This document shows positions 1 to 8,602 of a DNA stretch of 64,000 nucleotides, piece by piece. The position numbers and the translations under genes are program-made. The stretch is taken from positions 4,588,001 through 4,652,000 of the forward strand of contig NZ_CP058909.1 in assembly GCF_013415905.1 (NCBI RefSeq), read 5' to 3'. Under the pieces are notes generated by a model, which was given only the letters and a program-made list of their open reading frames with translations, made no database searches and was not told where the DNA came from. The DNA comes from Halosimplex pelagicum (GTDB taxonomy: Archaea > Halobacteriota > Halobacteria > Halobacteriales > Haloarculaceae). Each line of letters opens with the position of its first letter. Position 1 is the first letter of the stretch.

Positions 1-1
1 C

Positions 2-307
2 GAACTCAACTGGATCATCGGCATCGTGCTCATCTCGCTGACGATGGTCTTCGGGTACACGGGCTACCTGCTCCCGTGGGACCAGCTGGCCTTCTGGGCC
101 GGCCAGATCGGCGTCGAGATGAGCCTGTCGATACCACTCATCGGCGAGTGGGTGGCCCAGCTACTGTTCGGCGGGTTCACCCTGAGCCAGTCGACGGTCC
201 AGCGGATGTACATCCTGCACGTGTTCGTGCTCCCGTTCGTCACGACCGGGATTATCGCCGTCCACATCGGCATCGTCTGGATGCAGGGCATCGCGGAACC
301 CCACTGA
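2..307 (+). CDS. cytochrome b N-terminal domain protein (partial, 5' end outside window)
   Basis: Carboxy-terminal ~101 residues of a cytochrome b6-like subunit of a quinol-oxidising cytochrome bc complex in the cell membrane. The frame is open to the first base of the window, so the start lies upstream. Seen: the GYLLPWDQ segment typical of cytochrome b, and two histidines on the last helix (in LHVFVLP and AVHIG). They have 14 residues between them, which is the spacing of b6 rather than mitochondrial-type b. They should be axial ligands of the two haems. The gene stops four bases before the cytochrome b C-terminal-domain gene, so the two halves of cytochrome b are split as in b6/subunit IV systems. 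A Rieske protein would be expected upstream but is not visible. Confidence 0.9.
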   Translation, partial: ELNWIIGIVLISLTMVFGYTGYLLPWDQLAFWAGQIGVEMSLSIPLIGEWVAQLLFGGFTLSQSTVQRMYILHVFVLPFVTTGIIAVHIGIVWMQGIAEPH

Positions 308-311
308 TACA

Positions 312-1073
312 ATGAGCGACAACGACAACAGCGAGGAAGTTCGCACCGACGGCACGGGTATCGTCCCGCCGGACGACGAGACCCCGACCTGGAGCGAGCG
401 CAAGGCGCGCAAGCAGGGGCTCGCCCGGCTGACCTACGAGTACTTCGAGCGGTCGCGCCGCGAGGACCAGGACCTGCGCCAGCAGTCCTCTTACGTCGAG
501 CGTGACGTGCTGGCGTTCCCGACGTGGCCCCACGAGATGATCCGCAACCTCGCGCTGACGAGCTTCTTCGTCGGCATGATCATCTTCCTCTCGGCGGCGC
601 TGCCGCCCCACATCGGCCCGCCGGCCGACTCCTCGTCGACGCCGGCGATCATCCTGCCCGACTGGTACCTGTACTGGTCGTTCGGCCTGCTGAAGCTCGG
701 CCCGCTCAACCCCGAGATCAGCCTGCTGGGCGGCCAGAAGTTGATGGCCGACCGCACCTACGGCGTCATCGCGAACCTCGTCGTCGTCGGCTTCGTCGCC
801 ATCGTCCCCTTCCTCAACAAGGGGAGCGCGCGCCGGCCCGTCGAGCAGCCGTTCTGGTCGGCCGTCGGGGTCAGCGGCATCGTCTTCGCCTTCACGATCG
901 CCGCGCTCTCGGTCAAGAACCTCATCCCGATGGACTCCCACCTCATCTTCGACCTGACCTTCATCCTCCCGGTCCTGGCGGCGTTCCTCAGTTACGCCGT
1001 CCTCCGGACGATGCGGGAGGGGTACATGTTCAACCTCAACCGCCGGTACTACCGCCTGCGGCCACCGAAGTAG
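312..1073 (+). CDS. cytochrome b C-terminal domain / subunit IV-like protein
   Basis: 253-residue membrane subunit completing the split cytochrome b of the bc complex. A charged soluble N-terminus of ~75 residues is followed by about four hydrophobic helices (near 78-97, 150-167, 183-200, 212-232). The quinol-oxidation-site PEWY motif of cytochrome b appears here as PDWY (residues 116-119), a conservative Glu-to-Asp change. It follows the N-domain gene by 4 nt and abuts the next membrane gene, so it is cotranscribed. Identification rests on PDWY, hydrophobic profile and neighbour; the long N-terminal extension is unusual compared with plant subunit IV (~160 residues). Confidence 0.88.
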   Translation: MSDNDNSEEVRTDGTGIVPPDDETPTWSERKARKQGLARLTYEYFERSRREDQDLRQQSSYVERDVLAFPTWPHEMIRNLALTSFFVGMIIFLSAALPPHIGPPADSSSTPAIILPDWYLYWSFGLLKLGPLNPEISLLGGQKLMADRTYGVIANLVVVGFVAIVPFLNKGSARRPVEQPFWSAVGVSGIVFAFTIAALSVKNLIPMDSHLIFDLTFILPVLAAFLSYAVLRTMREGYMFNLNRRYYRLRPPK

Positions 1074-1529
1074 ATGAGCGACCCGTCCCGCTCCGGCGAC
1101 CCGACCGACGCGACCGCCGACGGGACGGACGACGCCGGTTCTCCCGACGCTGACGCCGATTCTCGCGATGCCGTCGCCGACTCCGCGTCCGCCAGCGACG
1201 GGTCCGCGGTCGAACCGTCCGCAGACGGCGAGAACGAGCCGACGGGCGCGCGCGGCCGCGACGTGGTCGTCCCCGACCCGGTGTACAAGCGGGTGACGGT
1301 CTTCTCGACGCTGTTCGCCGTGGCGGCGGTCGTCGGCGGTTTCCTGTTGCTCGACGTAGCGACCGACAGGGCGACGGCGGAGCTGTCGGAGGTCCAGCCG
1401 CTCGTCGCGCTGGCGGGCCTGGGGCTGATCGTCGTCGGCGCGGTCACCTACGCGTTCTCGACCCGATTCAGGGCCGACGGAATGGGAAACGCTAAAGACG
1501 AAACCGACGAAATATCCGATAATGGCTGA
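1074..1529 (+). CDS. haloarchaeal membrane protein of the cytochrome bc operon
   Basis: 151 residues. An acidic, Asp/Ala/Ser-rich N-terminus of ~65 residues precedes two hydrophobic helices (about 78-100 and 108-128). The start codon directly follows the stop of the cytochrome b C-domain gene (tagATG), and the end overlaps the next gene by 8 nt, so it is part of the same operon. I recognise the arrangement (two small membrane proteins after the split cytochrome b) as recurrent in haloarchaea, but no catalytic or cofactor motif is visible. A structural or assembly role in the complex is inference from position only. Confidence 0.75.
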   Translation: MSDPSRSGDPTDATADGTDDAGSPDADADSRDAVADSASASDGSAVEPSADGENEPTGARGRDVVVPDPVYKRVTVFSTLFAVAAVVGGFLLLDVATDRATAELSEVQPLVALAGLGLIVVGAVTYAFSTRFRADGMGNAKDETDEISDNG

Positions 1530-1794
1530 CGAATTCGCGAAAGGGATGGCGGTCTTCTCGGCCGCGGGGCTGGCGTGGCTGACCCTCGCCGGCTGGTACC
1601 GCACGCCTAGCTTCGAGGGGAGCGGCGTCCAGCTGGTCGCCCCGGTCGAGGGCGTCAACACCGTCTACGGCGAGCTCGGCGTCGCGATCATGGACGTGAT
1701 GGCGTGGTTCGCGGTCTTCGGCGCGCTGACCTTCTGGGTGATCATCCCCGCCCTCGAAGAACTCCGGAGCGCCTACGCCGAGCGCTCGAACTGA
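1522..1794 (+). CDS. small two-helix membrane protein of the cytochrome bc operon
   Basis: 90 residues with two hydrophobic helices (about 7-25 and 55-77) and a conserved-looking loop containing GWYRTPSFEG and GVQLVAP. It overlaps the preceding gene by 8 nt, implying translational coupling, and is the last gene of the bc operon here. No haem, iron-sulfur or copper ligands are present. Likely an accessory subunit of the cytochrome bc complex by position; the function is not established from sequence. Confidence 0.75.
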   Translation: MADEFAKGMAVFSAAGLAWLTLAGWYRTPSFEGSGVQLVAPVEGVNTVYGELGVAIMDVMAWFAVFGALTFWVIIPALEELRSAYAERSN

Positions 1795-1998
1795 CCGCAG
1801 TCGGATTCTCTCGGTTCGTTCGTCCCCGCGAGCGGCCGGACCGTGATCTCGTGTTGTTCGCATCTCGTCGAATTACCGGTCTCTCACCCGTTACTCCACC
1901 CCGCTCGGACTGTTCAGTGTGCATGCGCATCTTGCACCGTATTCTTCCCTGACTATTCGGTTAGCGGTGAAATCGCTATTAATATCACCTGTGGTGAA

Positions 1999-2006
1999 TT
2001 TATATA
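1999..2006 (+). promoter_or_regulatory. TATA box of the 2034 reading frame
   Basis: TTTATATA in a locally AT-rich stretch. Its centre lies about 31 nt before ATG 2034 and 11 nt before ATG 2013, so a leaderless or near-leaderless transcript would start near 2029-2034. Confidence 0.45.
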
Positions 2007-2033
2007 CTGGTCATGATGCGAGTAGATCGTCCG

Positions 2034-2339
2034 ATGGGTGAAACTGAACGTCTCGTCGAGGATGCGATGCGTGCTGCCGGTATCCCGGATCGGAAGATCG
2101 GACGCGACGCCCGCGGGCGAATCGAGGGCGTAAAGACGGCGATCTCCGCGACAGGCGTCGTCCTTGCCGACATCGCGACACTGCCCAAACGGAATGACAG
2201 TTGCTACGTCTGCATCGTTGGTCGGTACAATTCGCGGTCACAGATCCCCTCCCTGCTGGGACGACAGTCACCGAAGATAACTCAGGAAGTGAGATCGACC
2301 CTACGCGGGAAAGCCGGAGACGATCTCACAGTTCTGTAG
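2034..2339 (+). CDS. hypothetical protein, possibly a degraded remnant
   Basis: 101-codon frame of unknown function. The start at 2034 is preferred over ATG 2013 because of the distance from the TATA-like element. The first ~50 codons have plausible haloarchaeal codon use (a short charged helix with GIPDRKIGRDARG). The second half has weaker third-position G+C bias and reads less like a protein, as if a frame were lost. The rest of the interval 1795-2571 holds nothing else I can support. It may be a real small gene, a decayed fragment, or chance. Confidence 0.3.
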   Translation: MGETERLVEDAMRAAGIPDRKIGRDARGRIEGVKTAISATGVVLADIATLPKRNDSCYVCIVGRYNSRSQIPSLLGRQSPKITQEVRSTLRGKAGDDLTVL

Positions 2340-2571
2340 TGGTGGAGCTGACATACTGCCCGCCGCTCCCTCGACCCCTCTCAGATATCGTCGTTGTTAG
2401 AACGATCTGTGCGAGATGTACCTTCTGTACTGAGCGCCTCGGGTCGCGGGCACCGACTGATCAGGTGTGGTCGACCGGGCGTCGTCCGGCGGGGTTTCCC
2501 GCGGTTTCACGAAGTGGAGTCCCCGCGGCTCGACTCTACCAACCGGAGAAGCCGTCGAAACGAGAACGGCC

Positions 2572-3021
2572 TTACAGGAACTGGCCGAGCGGGCCGTAGA
2601 AGAACGTGACGTAGCCGACGTACGCCAGCGCGACGAGAGAGGCGCCGATGGCGGCTTTGGGTCGCTCGAGGTCGATCTCCCGGCGGACCTCGACCTTGCG
2701 GGACTCGAACTCGAAGATGTCCGTCATGAGGACGAAGATGGCGATGACGGCGGTGACCATGCCGGCGTGGTGGTGGACGGTGAGGAAGTAGAACGACCCG
2801 AGCACGAGCGCGACGTTGGTGAGGACGTGGAAGGGGTGCCGCGAGAGGTCGTCGGCGTCACCGTTCTCGGCCTGGGAGCGGTGGCGTCGATGCGCCAGCG
2901 CGCGCGCCGCGATGTTCAGGACCACGAGACCGAGGAGCACCGCCTCGATGACGAGCACTTCCTCGGTGATGTGGCTGTCGAGGACCGCGTCGACCGGCCC
3001 GAACAGCTCGTATGCAACCAT
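2572..3021 (-). CDS. haloarchaeal membrane protein of unknown function
   Basis: 149 residues from an ATG at 3021. The frame stays open further upstream, but a TATA-like element (about 3045-3052 on this strand) lies ~27 nt before 3021, which fits a leaderless start there. Four hydrophobic segments are visible (about 17-36, 58-76, 80-97 and 122-141). There is a histidine-rich stretch, TVHHHAG, near the second helix and a charged loop, KVEVRREIDLERPK, before the last one. The HHH could bind metal, but that is speculation. It is not in an obvious operon; the neighbours are transcribed separately. Confidence 0.7.
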   Translation of the reverse strand: MVAYELFGPVDAVLDSHITEEVLVIEAVLLGLVVLNIAARALAHRRHRSQAENGDADDLSRHPFHVLTNVALVLGSFYFLTVHHHAGMVTAVIAIFVLMTDIFEFESRKVEVRREIDLERPKAAIGASLVALAYVGYVTFFYGPLGQFL

Positions 3022-3138
3022 ACCCGAACGATCGGTCCGTCGCCCATTAGAGCTTTTCCAATCCAGCGCGGTCTCGACCCGTCGAACCGGGCCGCCAGAG
3101 CCGTGTCGCCGCCCGCCGAACCCGGACACCGGCGACGC

Positions 3139-3882
3139 TCAGGCCGGCGGGAACGGCGACCGGCCGGCCGCGACCACCGCGACGGCGATCGAACCCGCGG
3201 GCGTCACCCGGACGGGTTCGTGGGGTTCGACCGGGCCGACGACCCTGTCGTCGGCGAGCAGGTGGACGGCGGTCTCGTCGCGCTCGACGGAGACGCTGAG
3301 GCCCTCGGGCGGGAGGACCCAGTGGTCGATGTCGGTCTCGAAGGGGGCCACCGGGACGACGGCGACGGCGTCGGTCTCCGGCGCGAGGACCGGTCCGCCG
3401 GCGTCGCTCGCGTAGCCGGACGACCCCGCGGGGGTGGCGACGACGACGCCGTCGGCGCGGAACCGCGCGACGCGGTCGTCGCCGCGTTCGACCGCGTACT
3501 CCGATATCTGTGCGGGTTCGGCGCTGACGAGCATCAGGTCGAACAGCGCCGTGGCGCGGGTCCGGTCGGCGACGCGCACGTCGACGAGCGGGTGGGACGC
3601 CCGTTCGTAGTCGCCGGTCACGAGGTCCGCGACGCCGGCGGCGACCGCCTCGCGCGGCACCGAGCGGACGCCGGCGCCGGCGGCGACGGGGAGGACGGGG
3701 TCGTCCGTACCGGTGCGCGCGACCGCAAACAGCGCGGACTCGCCGACGGCGACGACGGCTTCGCTCTCGTCGACGACGCGTTTCGCCGTCCCCGCGGTCG
3801 CCCGGCCGCCGGCGGACTCGACGGCGGCGACCACCGCGTCGGCGTCGGCGCCCACGACGCCGACGACCGGACTGTCGCTCAT
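3139..3882 (-). CDS. NAD kinase-like protein with degenerate catalytic motif
   Basis: 247 residues resembling the NAD(+)/NADH kinase (NadK/PpnK) fold, which phosphorylates NAD to NADP. The C-terminal half matches well: FRADGVVVATPAGSSGY (about 141-157), then a DAGGPVLAP stretch and the PVAPFETD strand region. The N-terminal GGDGT motif, which carries the catalytic aspartate in true NAD kinases, is replaced by VGESALF (46-52), and the usual GSTAY is GSSGY (153-157). So it is probably not an active NAD kinase, or uses a different mechanism. The start at 3882 is supported by a TATA-like element (near 3903-3912) 27 nt upstream. It is transcribed divergently from the first halocyanin gene. Confidence 0.75.
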   Translation of the reverse strand: MSDSPVVGVVGADADAVVAAVESAGGRATAGTAKRVVDESEAVVAVGESALFAVARTGTDDPVLPVAAGAGVRSVPREAVAAGVADLVTGDYERASHPLVDVRVADRTRATALFDLMLVSAEPAQISEYAVERGDDRVARFRADGVVVATPAGSSGYASDAGGPVLAPETDAVAVVPVAPFETDIDHWVLPPEGLSVSVERDETAVHLLADDRVVGPVEPHEPVRVTPAGSIAVAVVAAGRSPFPPA

Positions 3883-4039
3883 CACCGGAGCGTGGCGGTG
3901 ACTCGGCAAAAAGGCACCGCACCGCGGGCGCGCCGACCCGTGGATTGGTATCGCCGTCGGCGTGACCGAGGCCCGGGAGCGGCCGCGCGGTTGGCGTTGC
4001 AAGCCGGGGACTCAGGCGCCTCGGCGACCGATCGGAGGT

Positions 4040-4819
4040 ATGACCCGAGAGACCACGCGACGCGGCTTCGTGACCGGCCTCGTCGGCGCCGGGGCGGCCG
4101 GCGCGGCGAGCGCGACCGCGGCCGCACAGCAGACCGGGACCGACGGAGGTGGCACGGCGACCGGCGGGGGCACGGCGACCGGTGATGGGGGCGGAACCGC
4201 GACCGGCGACGGGACGGCCGACGGTGGGGGTGGGACCGCGGGCGGCGGAACGGCGGCGGGTGACGGAACCGCGGCCGGCGGCGGAGGGGGACAGCCGGAC
4301 TTCGGTGACTGGTTCGAAGACGTGGGCAACTACACCGGCGAGGTCGTCGACCTGCGCGACGACTCGGACCCGGAGGTCCAGGTCGGCACCGAGGCCAACG
4401 GCGGCGCCTTCGGGTTCGGTCCGCCGGCGGTCCACGTCGAGAACGGGGCGACGCTCACCTGGACCTGGACCGGCGAGGGGTGTCCGCACAACGTCGTCGA
4501 GCAGGAGGAGGTGTTCGACTCCGGCGAGCCCGGCTGCGAGGGCGTCGGCCCGTTCGAGTACACCTTCGAGGAGGACGGTATCTACCGGTACGTCTGCGAC
4601 CCACACGAACAGCTCGGGATGAAGGGGGCGGTCGTCGTCGGGACGGACTATCCGACGGTCGACACCGGTGGCGGCGGGGACGGTCCGGGGATTCCGCAAG
4701 TGCCCGACGCGGCGCGCACGCTGGGGGTCGCGACGGGGGTCGCGATGGCGGCGACGCTCGGGCTGACCTACCTCTTCATCAAGTACGGCGGCGACTACGG
4801 CGAGTTCGAGGAGGCCTGA
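4040..4819 (+). CDS. halocyanin (blue copper protein), Tat-exported and membrane-anchored
   Basis: 259 residues. A twin-arginine signal (TTRRGFVTGL, residues ~6-15) is followed by a long Gly/Thr/Ala low-complexity linker (about 34-90). A plastocyanin-like copper domain comes next with ligands His150 (CPHNV), Cys186, His189 and Met194 (GMKG). A single C-terminal membrane helix (about 230-248) ends in KYGGDYGEFEEA. It would be a surface-tethered one-electron carrier, plausibly acting between the cytochrome bc complex 2 kb upstream and a terminal oxidase. GGAGGT abuts the ATG directly. It is paralogous to the next gene, sharing the C-terminal anchor. Confidence 0.92.
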   Translation: MTRETTRRGFVTGLVGAGAAGAASATAAAQQTGTDGGGTATGGGTATGDGGGTATGDGTADGGGGTAGGGTAAGDGTAAGGGGGQPDFGDWFEDVGNYTGEVVDLRDDSDPEVQVGTEANGGAFGFGPPAVHVENGATLTWTWTGEGCPHNVVEQEEVFDSGEPGCEGVGPFEYTFEEDGIYRYVCDPHEQLGMKGAVVVGTDYPTVDTGGGGDGPGIPQVPDAARTLGVATGVAMAATLGLTYLFIKYGGDYGEFEEA

Positions 4820-4948
4820 TCGCGGGATCTCGGTCCGGCGACGGGCTGCAGCACTCGGTTGCGGGGTGTGCAACGGGGCCGCAGGATCTCGCCGTGAGCC
4901 CGGCGTCGTTCCGGTGGATTCACTACGGGCGGGTCCATACGGCCGAGC

Positions 4949-5602
4949 ATGAGCGACCAGAGCGCGGACGTGTCACGGCGGGCGTTCCTGCGCGCCGGTG
5001 CAGGCGCCACAGCAGTCGCGGCCGGTGCGGGCACCGCGGCCGCCCAGGAAGAGGGCGGCGGAGGCGGCAACGTCAAGCCGGTCTTCCCCTCCTACGTCAG
5101 CGACGCGAACGGCCCCGGCTACGAGGACATGCGCGGCAGCTCCGAGGTGACCGTCGAGGTCGGCGCCGGCTCGGGCGGGTTCGCCTTCGCCCCCACGAAC
5201 ATCTGGATCGACGCCGGGACGACGGTCGTCTTCGAGTTCGTCTCGTCGGGGCACAACGTCAAGCCGACCGAACAGCCCGACGGCGGCGGCCTCGACGGGT
5301 CGGGGGGCGGCCAGTTCGCGACCATCTCCGAGGGCGAGACCTACGAAGTCACGCTGGAGACCGGTGGCATGTACACGTACAACTGCGCCCCCCACGAGGG
5401 CCAGGGCATGAAGGGCGCTATCGCCGTCGGCGGCGACGTCGAGACCGAGGAGATCAGCACGCCCAGCGCCCCCTCGCGCCCGCAGGTCCCCGAAGCGGCG
5501 AAGTCCCTGGGCATCGCGACCGGTTTCGGGATGGCGGCGACGCTCGGGCTGGGGTACTTCTTCATCAAGTACGGCGGCGACTACGGCGAGTACGACGAGT
5601 AG
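4949..5602 (+). CDS. halocyanin (blue copper protein), Tat-exported and membrane-anchored
   Basis: 217 residues. Tat signal SRRAFLRAG (about 9-17), a short Gly-rich linker, then a copper domain with ligands His102 (GHNVKP), Cys146, His149 and Met154 (GMKG). A C-terminal membrane helix and the tail KYGGDYGEYDE are almost identical to those of the preceding halocyanin, so the two genes look like a tandem duplication. The linkers have diverged: the first protein has a long GT-rich spacer, this one does not. It is predicted to carry electrons on the outer face of the membrane. Confidence 0.93.
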   Translation: MSDQSADVSRRAFLRAGAGATAVAAGAGTAAAQEEGGGGGNVKPVFPSYVSDANGPGYEDMRGSSEVTVEVGAGSGGFAFAPTNIWIDAGTTVVFEFVSSGHNVKPTEQPDGGGLDGSGGGQFATISEGETYEVTLETGGMYTYNCAPHEGQGMKGAIAVGGDVETEEISTPSAPSRPQVPEAAKSLGIATGFGMAATLGLGYFFIKYGGDYGEYDE

Positions 5603-5632
5603 GCGGTCGCGGCTCTCGTTTTCGACGGCGGT

Positions 5633-6163
5633 TCAGATGGCGTCCGGACGGGTGTGGACCGTCAGGTCCACCTCCCGGGGCTGGCCCTCGATGTCGGCGA
5701 CGATCCGCTCGACGACCCGCTCGGCCTCCTTCTGGATCAGCGGTTTGACCTTCTCGACGACCCACGACAGCGAGACGAACCGGGGGAGGTCGATGCTGCC
5801 GGCGTTGACGGAGCCGGGGTCGTACTCGATGCGCAGCGAGACGCGGGAGGCCGTCTCGACGCCCTCGGGGGCCTCATCGGGTGCCTCCTCGACGCGCCAG
5901 TGGCCGTCGGCGTCGATGTTCCGGGTCACTCGCCAGTCGAGGCGGTTCGGTGGGTCGGCGTCGACTACCTCCGTGTGGGCGGTGTAGGTGAGCTTCCACC
6001 AGGAGAACCGGAGCGCGTAGCGCGTGCCGGGCGAGCCGTCGCCGTCGCGACGGACCCGCTCCAGATACTCGGAGTAGTCGGCGTACCGCGGGAAGTCGAC
6101 GATGAAGTCGTACATCTCCGCGGGCGGCACGTAGACGACCGTGCTGACCTCGACTTCGTCCAC
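5633..6163 (-). CDS. SRPBCC (polyketide cyclase/dehydrase-like) family protein
   Basis: 176 residues with the START-like ligand-binding fold: an N-terminal strand VSTVVYVPPAEMYDFIVDFPRY, a mid-protein SWWKLTYTAHTEV strand region, and a long C-terminal helix (SWVVEKVKPLIQKEAERVVERI). The predicted start is a GTG at 6163. Family members bind hydrophobic ligands or act in quinone and lipid metabolism; the substrate cannot be told here. It is a single gene, convergent with the halocyanin gene. Confidence 0.8.
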   Translation of the reverse strand: MDEVEVSTVVYVPPAEMYDFIVDFPRYADYSEYLERVRRDGDGSPGTRYALRFSWWKLTYTAHTEVVDADPPNRLDWRVTRNIDADGHWRVEEAPDEAPEGVETASRVSLRIEYDPGSVNAGSIDLPRFVSLSWVVEKVKPLIQKEAERVVERIVADIEGQPREVDLTVHTRPDAI

Positions 6164-6253
6164 ACCCGCTCTGGGGCCCGCTGGTACTAATAGCCTCGCC
6201 GACGGGCCCGATCGCGGCGCCGACGGAACCGAAAAACGAACGCGAGACGCCCG

Positions 6254-6718
6254 TCAGGGCGCCGTCTCGGGGTCGACCTCGACCGTCGGGTCCGCGGCGG
6301 GACCGTGGTCGTCGAACCCCTCGTCGTCGGTGCGTTCCCGGAGGTAGACGCCGAGGTATCCGCCGACGGCGCCGGTCCCGGCGACGACGACGGCGGTCAC
6401 CACGAGCGCGAACAGGAGTATCGCGGCGAGGACGACCGCTCCGAACGCCTCGCCGCCGGCGAACGCGCCGAAACTGAACACGCTGAACACGAGCCCCAGC
6501 ACCGCGAAGACGGGCACGGCGGCGATCAGCCCGGAAACGGCGCCGACTTTGGCGCCCCCCATGCGGGTCCCCTGCTGGAGGTAGCCCGCGACGCCGCCGC
6601 CCAGCACCGTCGCGAACGGGATCCACGACAGCACCACCATCACGACCGCGCCGATCAGCGCGTTCACCCAGAACTCTCCCTCGCGGCGCTCGACGAACGA
6701 GTCGGATTTCGTAGCCAT
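6254..6718 (-). CDS. DUF5518 family membrane protein
   Basis: 154 residues with four to five hydrophobic helices. The opening FWVNALIGAVVMVVLSWIP and the GYLQQGTRMGGAKVGAVSGL segment are characteristic of the haloarchaeal DUF5518 family. Function unknown. The C-terminus is an acidic tail. A second member lies at 55958 in this window with the same NALIGAVV and KVGAISG blocks. A TATA-like element at 6743-6750 lies 28 nt from the ATG, supporting a leaderless start. Confidence 0.8.
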   Translation of the reverse strand: MATKSDSFVERREGEFWVNALIGAVVMVVLSWIPFATVLGGGVAGYLQQGTRMGGAKVGAVSGLIAAVPVFAVLGLVFSVFSFGAFAGGEAFGAVVLAAILLFALVVTAVVVAGTGAVGGYLGVYLRERTDDEGFDDHGPAADPTVEVDPETAP

Positions 6719-6742
6719 GGATACATATACGCTCGCTCACAC

Positions 6743-6750
6743 GATAAAGA
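6743..6750 (-). promoter_or_regulatory. TATA box of the DUF5518 gene
   Basis: CTTTATCG read on the minus strand, centred about 28 nt upstream of the ATG at 6718. No ribosome binding site lies between. Confidence 0.5.
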
Positions 6751-6821
6751 TATGTGCCGTTTTGTCGCCTCTAGCGCTTCTATGGGGAGATACCGGGGAT
6801 GTCGGCTCGGTGTCGTGGGCC

Positions 6822-7244
6822 TCACCGGGTGACAGTCACCGGGACCGACGCCTTGTCGATGACGGTCTTGGCGACGCTGCCGACGCGGCGGCGCCGCTCG
6901 GAGCGGCCGCGGTGGCCGACGAAGACCGCGTCGACCCCGGCGTTCTCGGCGTAGGTCGTGATCGCCTCGGCCGGTCGGCCGGTCAGCAGTTCCGTGTCGA
7001 CCGCGATATCGCCGTGTTCGGCCGCGGCCGCGGCCGTCTCGGCCGCCGCGTCGAGTATCTCATCGGCGTGGTCGACGGCGCTCTCCTCGCCCGGGAGGAC
7101 GATGTCGCCGTCGACCAGTTTCGTCTCGGGCGTCAGCACGTGGACGACCTCCAGGTCCGCGTCCCAGACGCTCGCTTCGCGGGCGGCGTGTTCGACCGCG
7201 GCGTCACTGACTGTCGACCCGTCGGTCGCGACGAGGTAGCGCAT
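6822..7244 (-). CDS. universal stress protein (UspA family)
   Basis: 140 residues, single Usp domain. N-terminal strand RYLVATDGS, then helix AVEHAAREASVWDADLEVVHVL. The C-terminal nucleotide-binding motif is GHRGRSERRRRVGSVAKTV, fitting the G-2x-G-9x-G-(S/T) ATP-binding signature. Usp proteins are cytoplasmic stress-associated nucleotide binders; the specific role is unknown. It is monocistronic and divergent from trpB, with 166 bp between the two starts. Confidence 0.9.
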   Translation of the reverse strand: MRYLVATDGSTVSDAAVEHAAREASVWDADLEVVHVLTPETKLVDGDIVLPGEESAVDHADEILDAAAETAAAAAEHGDIAVDTELLTGRPAEAITTYAENAGVDAVFVGHRGRSERRRRVGSVAKTVIDKASVPVTVTR

Positions 7245-7379
7245 ACCCGACGGTTCGCGGTCGACGGTATAGTCGCTCCCGGGCGTTCCCCCTCGCTGGG
7301 AACGGGAGCGCGGACCCGCGGTGGCGGTCCGACAGCCCGCGGCGGTGGTCCGACGGACCCGCCGCGCCGGCCCGATAGA

Positions 7380-7387
7380 CCTATTAT
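7380..7387 (+). promoter_or_regulatory. TATA box of trpB
   Basis: CCTATTAT centred ~27 nt before the ATG at 7411, fitting a leaderless transcript. Confidence 0.5.
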
Positions 7388-7410
7388 CGAGAGCGTGGAC
7401 ATGGGCGCCT

Positions 7411-8568
<1,158 letters not shown>

Positions 8569-8602
8569 GGTCGCGGTCGCGGCTCGCTCCGCCGTCTCGC
8601 CG

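Noticed and set aside
2467..4185. 572-codon open frame on the plus strand
   Set aside because: Antisense of the membrane protein and NAD-kinase-like genes; no protein features.
3047..4873. 608-codon open frame on the minus strand
   Set aside because: Crosses three unrelated real genes; Arg-rich antisense shadow.
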